From the NCBI GenBank assembly GCA_003170115.1, contig PMZS01000200.1, positions 3,422-11,183 of the forward strand: 7,762 nt of DNA. The letters run 5' to 3'. Source of the DNA: Spirochaetaceae bacterium (GTDB taxonomy: Bacteria; Spirochaetota; Spirochaetia; SZUA-6; Fen-1364). Both the position numbers and the translations under genes were made by a program. Below are positions 1 to 4,508 of this stretch, one piece after another. Numbering within the stretch: position 1 is the stretch's first letter; each line of letters opens with the position of its first letter. The notes beneath the pieces were generated by a model that was given only the letters and a program-made list of their open reading frames with translations, was not told the origin of the DNA and searched no databases.

Positions 1-248
1 GTCTGGTAGCCGCTGCCGGTGCCTACTTCCAATACTCGTTCCCCGCCGCGAAGCTCAAGGGCCTCCGTCATGAAAGCGACGATGTAGGGCTGGGAGATCG
101 TCTGGCCGTACCCGATCGCAATGGGGTGGTCCTCGTACGCCGCCTCGCGGCTGCCGGGGGGCACGAAGAGATGACGGGGAACGCTGCGCATGGCCGAGAG
201 GACGCGCTGGTCGCGGACGTCTCTCGGCTCGACCTGCAGCCTCACCAT
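1..248 (-). CDS. pcm: Protein-L-isoaspartate O-methyltransferase, N-terminal part (3' end outside window)
   Basis: Repairs age-damaged proteins in the cytoplasm by transferring a methyl group from S-adenosylmethionine to L-isoaspartyl residues. The 82 visible residues carry the family hallmarks in order: the helix with VLSAMRSVPRHLFVPP, then IGYGQTISQPYIVAFMTEAL, then SAM-binding motif I, VLEVGTGSGYQT, at the window edge. The rest of the Rossmann fold lies outside. I chose ATG at 248, which has GGAG three bases upstream, a short spacing. An in-frame GTG at 287 would add 13 residues; many family members have a few residues before this point, so that start is also possible, although no SD is visible there. 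The gene follows the universal stress protein by 53 bp (14 bp with the GTG start) on the same strand, so co-transcription is likely. The family call is firm from motifs; the start is uncertain. Confidence 0.93.
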   Translation of the reverse strand, partial: MVRLQVEPRDVRDQRVLSAMRSVPRHLFVPPGSREAAYEDHPIAIGYGQTISQPYIVAFMTEALELRGGERVLEVGTGSGYQ

Positions 249-301
249 CCGCTCCGCCGGGTTGTTCTGCTCGCCGGGAGTCCGCACGGCGGGGCCCGGG
301 A

Positions 302-1162
302 TCAGAAGGCGACGAGGACCGGCAGCTCGCTCCTGCGGATAAGGTGTGAGGCGGTCGAGCCGAGCAGGTAGTCGCGGATCTTGTGGCGTCCGTGGGAGCC
401 CACGAGGATCAGGTCACTCGCCTCACGCCTGGCCACACGGGGGATAGTGTCCACAGGCTTGCCCGCCTCCATCACCAACCTGTAAGGGATGCCATGGGTG
501 CCGAGGTAGCCCAGCTCAGTGTCGTACGGGAAGCTCTCCTCCATCTCTTCGGTAACAGTGAGGACCACGATCTCCTCCCAGATGTTTCCGAACGCGTTCA
601 CGCAGAACTGCAGAGCGCCTTCCGCCACCGGGCTTCCGTCATACGGGAAAAGCACCCGTGCCGGCGTGCGGAACACGACGGGACAGACCAGCACGGGACG
701 CGGAGACGAGCGGACCACGTCCTCCGTGGTGGATCCCACAATGGCCCTTTCGATGTGTGCGTTCTCGCCCTTCTGTCCGATTACCAGGAGATCTCCCGAA
801 CGGGCCTCCTCCGTGAGGATACCGGAAGGCACCCCTTCCCTTACGACGGAGACCATCGGGACCTTGGCCGCATCCGCATCTCTCTTGCAGAGAAGGAGGC
901 AGTTCCCCGCGAAGGAGCGGATATCCTGCCGGATCTTGTCATAGAATACTTTGAGGCCCGGCTCGGGAGGGATGTAGACCCTTTCGAACCCGTAATCGAA
1001 ATGGCTGGCGGTGTAGATCATGGGAAGTTCGGTCTTGCGGGAGTCCACGACGAAAACGACCTTGACCTCTGCCTTGACCCTGTGGGCAAGATCCAGCGCG
1101 AACTGGAACGCCGTCAGGGAATTGAGCGAACCGTCAATGCCCGCAACCACCTGCCCGATCAC
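302..1162 (-). CDS. Universal stress protein with two tandem UspA domains
   Basis: Cytoplasmic stress-response protein of 286 aa made of two UspA domains, about residues 1-164 and 168-286; single-domain members are about 140 aa. Each domain begins with a beta strand and a nucleotide-contacting Asp-Gly-Ser (VVAGIDGS at 5-12, VLFPYDGS at 170-177). Each ends with the ATP-loop region and a PVLV strand. Domain 2 has the canonical G-2x-G-9x-G-S loop (G255, G258, G268, S269), so ATP binding is likely there. In domain 1 the second gap is 10 residues (G129, G132, G143, S144). The start is a GTG that overlaps the stop of the upstream RHH gene in the 4-bp GTGA, which implies translational coupling; a GGTGG lies just upstream. 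The pcm gene follows. UspA proteins are usually induced by starvation, stasis or oxidative stress. The specific client or pathway is not evident. Confidence 0.92.
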   Translation of the reverse strand: MIGQVVAGIDGSLNSLTAFQFALDLAHRVKAEVKVVFVVDSRKTELPMIYTASHFDYGFERVYIPPEPGLKVFYDKIRQDIRSFAGNCLLLCKRDADAAKVPMVSVVREGVPSGILTEEARSGDLLVIGQKGENAHIERAIVGSTTEDVVRSSPRPVLVCPVVFRTPARVLFPYDGSPVAEGALQFCVNAFGNIWEEIVVLTVTEEMEESFPYDTELGYLGTHGIPYRLVMEAGKPVDTIPRVARREASDLILVGSHGRHKIRDYLLGSTASHLIRRSELPVLVAF

Positions 1163-1365
1163 GACCCACCGGTCTCCCCGCCCGATGCGGGCTTTCCCAT
1201 GAGGCTCGAGTCCTTCGCATGCAGCTTCGAAAGCTTGTACTGTTTCAGGAGGAGGCGGATCGCGTCATTGATCCCCTCAGTTCGGCTTGCGTAGTACCCT
1301 TCCCGGACCATTTCATCCAGCCCTTCGAGGAGCTCGGTCGAGGTTTCCACGTACGTCTTCGACAC
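1159..1365 (-). CDS. Small ribbon-helix-helix (CopG/ParD-like) DNA-binding protein
   Basis: A 68-aa protein whose first 47 or so residues fit the ribbon-helix-helix fold: a short N-terminal strand (KTYVETS), helix 1 (TELLEGLDEMVREG), a turn with YASRTE, and helix 2 (GINDAIRLLLKQYKL). In this family the dimeric strand reads the DNA major groove. The last ~20 residues are a polar Ser/Gly-rich tail with no recognised domain. The start is GTG at 1365, chosen because GGAGG lies seven bases upstream and because homologues begin at this strand; the open frame extends 20 codons further without support. Its stop overlaps the usp start (GTGA). It is not followed by a RelE/ParE-type toxin, so a toxin-antitoxin role has no support here. 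Autoregulation of the stress operon is my inference. Confidence 0.75.
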   Translation of the reverse strand: MSKTYVETSTELLEGLDEMVREGYYASRTEGINDAIRLLLKQYKLSKLHAKDSSLMGKPASGGETGGS

Positions 1366-1370
1366 TGCCA

Positions 1371-1378
1371 ACCCTCCC
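1371..1378 (-). promoter_or_regulatory. Shine-Dalgarno site that sets the RHH start
   Basis: On the minus strand this reads GGGAGGGT, with the GGAGG core at 1377-1373, seven bases before GTG 1365. It is the clearest reason for preferring that GTG to the longer open frame. Confidence 0.7.
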
Positions 1379-1396
1379 TCTCGCGTGCTGGGGCGG

Positions 1397-1425
1397 ATAC
1401 TACCCCGGCCATCAGACGAAATCAA
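1397..1425 (-). promoter_or_regulatory. Predicted sigma70-type promoter of the RHH-usp-pcm operon
   Basis: On the minus strand, TTGATT (1425-1420) and TAGTAT (1402-1397) are separated by exactly 17 bases, each matching the consensus at four of six positions. Transcription would start near 1390, giving a leader of about 25 bases with the SD site in the right place. The -10 box sits between GGGG and CCCC arms (plus strand 1391-1407), a possible operator for the RHH protein, though this symmetry is weak. Confidence 0.5.
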
Positions 1426-1498
1426 GCTCGCTCTCGCGGCTCTCTATGCCCGCTCCGCGGTCCAAATGTCGTCAGGAGCGACCGGGCTGCCGCCCTCC

Positions 1499-1551
1499 GC
1501 ACGCCCCTTGGCCGGCAGCCGCGCTTGGCGCGGCGGGAGGCTTCGGCGTGC
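1499..1551 (-). other. GC-rich nested stem in the gap between nucleosidase and RHH genes
   Basis: Outer arms GCACGCC (1499-1505) and GGCGTGC (1545-1551) are perfectly complementary. They enclose a perfect 7-bp hairpin, GCCGCGC (1518-1524), loop TTG, GCGCGGC (1528-1534). No run of T follows on the minus strand, so this is not a classical intrinsic terminator. It could be a transcript 3'-end structure, a processing site or a REP-like repeat. The rest of the 198-bp gap holds only the RHH promoter and SD site. Confidence 0.4.
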
Positions 1552-1575
1552 TGCCTTCCCTGCCTACGGCAGCAC
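1548..1575 (-). other. 8-bp hairpin at the nucleosidase stop codon
   Basis: GTGCTGCC (1548-1555) and GGCAGCAC (1568-1575) pair perfectly around a 12-base loop that contains the TAG stop (1566-1564). Its inner arm overlaps the outer arm of the neighbouring nested stem, so the two cannot form together. Possible 3'-end stabiliser or weak terminator; no T tract follows. Confidence 0.4.
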
Positions 1576-2343
1576 CCGCTGGGGCAGCCGATCGACGTGA
1601 CCGCGGGGTGCCTGTTTCCACTGCTCATACACCGCCGCAAACCATCCCGCTTCAAGGCAATCCCTGAGAAACTTGTACAATCCCTGGGAACAACGACGCG
1701 CATTGCGCCGAAACTCCCGCAGCGCATCCTCGTCCCCGAGGTCGGAGACGACGCGGATGCTCATCGGCGGAATCCGGGCCCGCAGCGCACCGACGAACAC
1801 CCCCGCGGTCTCCCAGCTTGAAGCGATCGCTCCGCTCACTGCCTGGAGGGACTCCCGCACCTGGGCTGACTGGATAAAGAACTCGCCGCAGGCCTGGATG
1901 CCTGTTCGCACGTGAAGGCCGTTGTCCTTGCCCAGCTCCGTGAAGGACCGGACGAGCTTCTGCCCCTCCCTGCGGGGGAGAAGCTCGAAGACGGATGGCA
2001 GCCTCATCTCGGGGATGATCCGATGGGGGAGCCCGTAGCCGGAGATGTCGTATTCAAGGCAGGACATGCCGAGCACGATTGCGTTGACGATCAGGTCGCC
2101 GTCCAGGGCGCCGCAGGTCCCCGTATCCGCCACGAGATCGGGCTGGAAGCTGCCGATCGCCGCCACCGTGGACGCGGCCGCCCGAGCCTTTGCCGGCCCG
2201 GTTTCCACGGCCATGATGTCGACGTTGCCCACTGCTCCGCGCGCAATCCGGCATCCAAGAACGCTTGCGGCGTCACGAAGGGACAAGGCCGTTCGACAGC
2301 TCGTGTATTCCAGCGGAATCGGACAGACGAGGAGGAGGCGCAC
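1564..2343 (-). CDS. Nucleoside phosphorylase family protein, MTA/SAH-nucleosidase-like
   Basis: A 259-aa protein of the PNP/UDP phosphorylase superfamily. It most resembles 5'-methylthioadenosine/S-adenosylhomocysteine nucleosidase, which releases adenine from MTA or SAH in the methionine salvage cycle. Key residues fall where MtnN has them: Glu12 (PIPLEY), the glycine/threonine loop VADTGTCGALDGD at 71-83, the aromatic patch GEFF at 153-156, Glu178 in SSWETAG (VEMEATA in E. coli), and Asp201 in RVVSDLGD (RAISDVAD). E. coli MtnN is about 232 aa; the extra ~27 residues lie mainly at the C-terminus (Trp/Gln-rich, no motif). The start is GTG 2343, with GGAGG five bases upstream and Glu12 in register; 34 more open codons upstream are rejected. 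Futalosine hydrolase or another nucleosidase is possible, since the VEME motif is altered. Family is firm, substrate is not. Confidence 0.75.
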   Translation of the reverse strand: MRLLLVCPIPLEYTSCRTALSLRDAASVLGCRIARGAVGNVDIMAVETGPAKARAAASTVAAIGSFQPDLVADTGTCGALDGDLIVNAIVLGMSCLEYDISGYGLPHRIIPEMRLPSVFELLPRREGQKLVRSFTELGKDNGLHVRTGIQACGEFFIQSAQVRESLQAVSGAIASSWETAGVFVGALRARIPPMSIRVVSDLGDEDALREFRRNARRCSQGLYKFLRDCLEAGWFAAVYEQWKQAPRGHVDRLPQRVLP

Positions 2344-2348
2344 GCAGA

Positions 2349-2353
2349 CCTCC
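2349..2353 (-). promoter_or_regulatory. Shine-Dalgarno site that sets the nucleosidase start
   Basis: GGAGG on the minus strand, five bases before GTG 2343. It fixes the start downstream of the inverted repeat, leaving that repeat in the untranslated leader. Confidence 0.75.
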
Positions 2354-2376
2354 GGGTTGGTTTTCGGACAAAAATG

Positions 2377-2401
2377 TGGGGATAGGTAACACCTATCCCC
2401 A
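2377..2401. repeat. Perfect 11-bp inverted repeat with 3-base loop (REP-like / terminator-like)
   Basis: TGGGGATAGGT (2377-2387), loop AAC, ACCTATCCCCA (2391-2401). On the minus strand the stem is followed after two bases by TTTTT, which looks like an intrinsic terminator lying between the transporter stop (2517) and the nucleosidase start (2343). Palindromes of this GGGGA...TCCCC style also resemble the REP elements moved by IS200-like REP-associated transposases. No transposase is present in the window, so that origin is inference. Confidence 0.7.
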
Positions 2402-2423
2402 AGGCGAGACAGAGGGACAAGGA

Positions 2424-2481
2424 AAGGAGGTGAAACTTGCCCCAAACGAATCTAGATTCCGTCTTGTCTCTACTACAGTAA
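2424..2481 (+). other. Orphan strong ribosome-binding site with a 14-codon reading frame
   Basis: AAGGAGGTGA (2424-2433) is a near-perfect anti-SD complement. Six bases after the GAGG core a TTG (2437) opens a frame of 14 codons (MPQTNLDSVLSLLQ) ending in TAA 2479-2481. No gene follows on this strand. It may be the stump of a deleted gene or element, a leader peptide, or chance. An overlapping GTG frame from 2431 runs to 2546 but matches nothing I recognise. Confidence 0.3.
2448..2459. repeat. 12-bp perfect palindrome
   Basis: GAATCTAGATTC is fully self-complementary without a spacer, as expected for a dimeric regulator site. It lies inside the 14-codon frame and 105 bases before the nucleosidase start. 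Flanking arms AGGGACAAG (2413-2421) and CTTGTCTCT (2463-2471) can pair with one G-U. No regulator can be named. Confidence 0.4.
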
Positions 2482-2516
2482 ACACCACGAATCAGAAATC
2501 GTTACACAGGCACCAA

Positions 2517-3440
2517 TCATTTTTCCGGCGCGCGCTCCCGTTTTGATCCTGCCTCGGCCCGGGCGGAAAGGAATATGCCTGCAAGGACGAACATGCCGCC
2601 GACGATGCGGAAGGCCGAAGGGACCTGCGCGAGCAATGGTATTGCGAGCAGCGTTGCCCCGATGGGTTCCCCGAGGAGAGTCACCGCGACGAAGGTCGCC
2701 GACACGTACTTCAACGCGTAGTTGTAGGACGTGTGCCCCAGGAGCTGCGGCCCGACTGCAAGAAAAAGGATCCACATGTAGCCCCTTGCGGGGTACCCCG
2801 TGAGGCGCACGCCGGTGAGACCCGCGATACAGAGCAGGGCGGACGCCGCCGTGACATAGCTGATGCCGACGTACAAAGGAAGCGACATACGCGTCCTCAG
2901 GCGCCGGCCCACCAGCAGGTACCCCGAGGCCGAGACCGCGCCGAGCAGAGCCATGATGTCGCCCCGGGTCGATGCACCTCCGCCCTGCCCCACGTCGGCA
3001 AACCCGATCACGGCTCCGCCGGCGACCGCCACACCGATTCCCACCAGGGTGGCAGGTCTGAGCTTCTCCCTGAAGAGGAGCGTCGACGCGGCGACGACGA
3101 ACAGCGGGTTGGTGCTGACGAATACGACAGAGCTCATGACGGAAGTGGAGTCCAGCGAGCTCGTCCAGAACCCGAAATGCATGGCAAGGAAAATCCCCGA
3201 AGCAACCCCGAGGCCCACGTCCCTCACGGGGAGATCACGAATCTCGGCGCGGCAGCGGAGCAGCGCGACGGGCGCAACAACCAGCGCGGCGATCGCCATG
3301 CGCAGTGCCGCGATGGAAAGGGCGGGGACACCCTGCGCCCGGGCAAAAGAGATCAGGATCGCGGCGGAGGAGACGGCTGCCACGCCGAGTGCGAGTGCAA
3401 TGGCGAGGCCCGTGCGTTTTTCGACAGGGGGTGCGTTCAT
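2517..3440 (-). CDS. EamA-type (DMT superfamily) transporter
   Basis: Inner-membrane protein of 307 aa with about ten hydrophobic helices, organised as two EamA repeats (about residues 12-146 and 160-293). Each repeat ends with the typical charged turn and helix pair: TLLFREKLRPATLVGIGVA near 120 and VTLLGEPIGATLLAI near 253. It has a short cytoplasmic N-terminus and a charged C-terminal tail (KRERAPEK). The family exports amino acids, nucleotides, drugs or other metabolites; the substrate cannot be read from sequence. ATG 3440 is chosen because the first helix follows directly and because the open frame further upstream is only the antisense of the lactate dehydrogenase gene. The SD is weak (AGAAG close to the start). 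It is divergent from ldh, and nothing else appears to be in its operon. Confidence 0.88.
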   Translation of the reverse strand: MNAPPVEKRTGLAIALALGVAAVSSAAILISFARAQGVPALSIAALRMAIAALVVAPVALLRCRAEIRDLPVRDVGLGVASGIFLAMHFGFWTSSLDSTSVMSSVVFVSTNPLFVVAASTLLFREKLRPATLVGIGVAVAGGAVIGFADVGQGGGASTRGDIMALLGAVSASGYLLVGRRLRTRMSLPLYVGISYVTAASALLCIAGLTGVRLTGYPARGYMWILFLAVGPQLLGHTSYNYALKYVSATFVAVTLLGEPIGATLLAIPLLAQVPSAFRIVGGMFVLAGIFLSARAEAGSKRERAPEK

Positions 3441-3468
3441 CTTCTGGTCCCAGCTGAGCGCGGCATTG

Positions 3469-3477
3469 TAGTATATT
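3469..3477. promoter_or_regulatory. Divergent -10-like elements between the EamA and ldh genes
   Basis: The 63-bp gap (3441-3503) contains TAGTATATT, giving -10 matches on both strands: TATATT (3472-3477) or TAGTAT (3469-3474) for ldh, and TATACT (3475-3470, minus) for the transporter. Each of TATATT and TATACT matches five of six consensus positions. No convincing -35 hexamer was found for either, so an activator or another sigma factor may be involved. Overlapping -10 boxes would make the two promoters compete. Confidence 0.4.
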
Positions 3478-3503
3478 GTGGTGGGAGCGGGGAAGGCGGC
3501 GCA

Positions 3504-4454
3504 ATGGAAGTGAAATCGAGCAAGGTGGCGATCGTGGGGGCGGGGTCCGTGGGCGCAACGCTCGCGTACAACCTCTCCCTGAAAGGCGCGGTGACCGAGA
3601 TTGCGCTCATTGATTCGAACAGGGAAAAGGCGGAGGCGGAGATCCTGGACATCAAGCAGGGTGCATCGATGGGACGGCCGGTGAAGATCGAGGCAACCGG
3701 CTACGATGCCTGCCGGGACAGCGGGATCGCCATCATCACCGCGGGAGCACGCCAGCGGCCCGGCGAGTCCCGTGTAGACCTCATGGAGCGCAACGTCGGG
3801 ATCGTGAAGGGCATCGTGCACTCGATAAAGGACGCCGGCTTCCAGGGCATCCTCCTGATCATCACCAACCCGGTCGACGTTCTCACCTGGGTGGCTTTCA
3901 CGGAGAGCGGGTTCCCCGCATCGCGGATCATCGGGTCCGGCACGACGCTGGATTCGGCACGGCTGCGCGAGTACGTGGCCCGGCGATGCCGTGTCAATCC
4001 ACAGAATATCCACGGGTACGTGCTTGGAGAGCATGGAGACACCTCCTTCCCGGCCTGGTCCCTGCTCACCATCGGGGGCATTCACTTCGACGAGTTCTGC
4101 CCGATCTGCGGCGCCTGCAATGATCAGGACGATTTCAAGAAAAATGCCGCCGAGGATGTGCGCCGCACGGCATACAAGATCATCGAAGCGAAAGGCTCGA
4201 CCTGCTACGCGATCGGCCAGGCGGCATCGCTCATCGTGGAGGCCATTGTCCGCGACGAGCGGCGCATCCTGCCGATCTCCACCGCGCGCACGGACTTCGG
4301 CGGGATCGCGAAGACCGCGTTCAGCTTCCCCACCATCGTCGGCCGTGAAGGCGTGGTCCAGGTGCTGAAGTTCCCGCTTGATCCTGAGGAAGAGAAACTG
4401 CTTCTCACCTCCGCCCGGTTCGTCGCGGAAAACATCGCCCGCGCGGGGTATTGA
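3504..4454 (+). CDS. ldh: L-lactate dehydrogenase (NAD-dependent)
   Basis: Interconverts pyruvate and L-lactate with NADH/NAD+ in the cytoplasm. The 316 aa match the family length. The N-terminal Rossmann fold has GAGSVG (G12, G14, G17) and Asp37 for NAD ribose binding. The substrate loop ARQRPGESR carries Gln84, the position (Q102) that marks lactate rather than malate dehydrogenases, and Arg90 (R109). Asn122, Asp150, Arg153 and catalytic His177 in GEHGDTS complete the active site. Arg155 and His170 correspond to R173 and H188 of the bacterial fructose-1,6-bisphosphate site, so allosteric activation is plausible. A short Cys motif (CPICGAC, 199-205) sits after the active site. The ATG is preceded by GGGGAAGG. 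A weak hairpin (CCCC/GGGG, 4463-4473) follows the stop. Malate dehydrogenase is the main alternative and is disfavoured by Gln84. Confidence 0.93.
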   Translation: MEVKSSKVAIVGAGSVGATLAYNLSLKGAVTEIALIDSNREKAEAEILDIKQGASMGRPVKIEATGYDACRDSGIAIITAGARQRPGESRVDLMERNVGIVKGIVHSIKDAGFQGILLIITNPVDVLTWVAFTESGFPASRIIGSGTTLDSARLREYVARRCRVNPQNIHGYVLGEHGDTSFPAWSLLTIGGIHFDEFCPICGACNDQDDFKKNAAEDVRRTAYKIIEAKGSTCYAIGQAASLIVEAIVRDERRILPISTARTDFGGIAKTAFSFPTIVGREGVVQVLKFPLDPEEEKLLLTSARFVAENIARAGY

Positions 4455-4473
4455 GAGCGCTTCCCCTGCGGGG

Positions 4474-4502
4474 TTGCCCATTGAACGGGGACTTTCCATA
4501 CT
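4474..4502 (+). promoter_or_regulatory. Weak predicted promoter of uxaC
   Basis: TTGCCC (4474-4479) and CATACT (4497-4502) are 17 bases apart, each four of six to consensus. The predicted start of transcription would fall at or next to the ATG at 4509. This implies a leaderless message, or that the true promoter lies upstream or is shared with ldh. Confidence 0.3.
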
Positions 4503-4508
4503 GGGGCC

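Noticed and set aside
383..1294. 303-codon plus-strand open frame opposite the universal stress protein
   Set aside because: The opposite strand encodes a clear two-domain UspA protein; this frame shows no conserved motif and no SD site.
1159..1365. Toxin-antitoxin module
   Set aside because: The RHH protein resembles ParD/CopG antitoxins, but the neighbouring genes are a universal stress protein and pcm, with no toxin on either side.
1422..1727. 101-codon minus-strand frame across the nucleosidase 3' end and the gap
   Set aside because: No SD site or recognisable motif, Arg-rich composition, and most of it overlaps the nucleosidase gene in a different frame.
2733..3503. Long plus-strand open extension in front of ldh
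   Set aside because: It mirrors the EamA gene in another frame. The LDH Rossmann motif begins directly after ATG 3504, which has its own SD-like GGGGAAGG.
4463..4473. Terminator after ldh
   Set aside because: Only a 4-bp CCCC/GGGG stem with no T tract; too weak to call.
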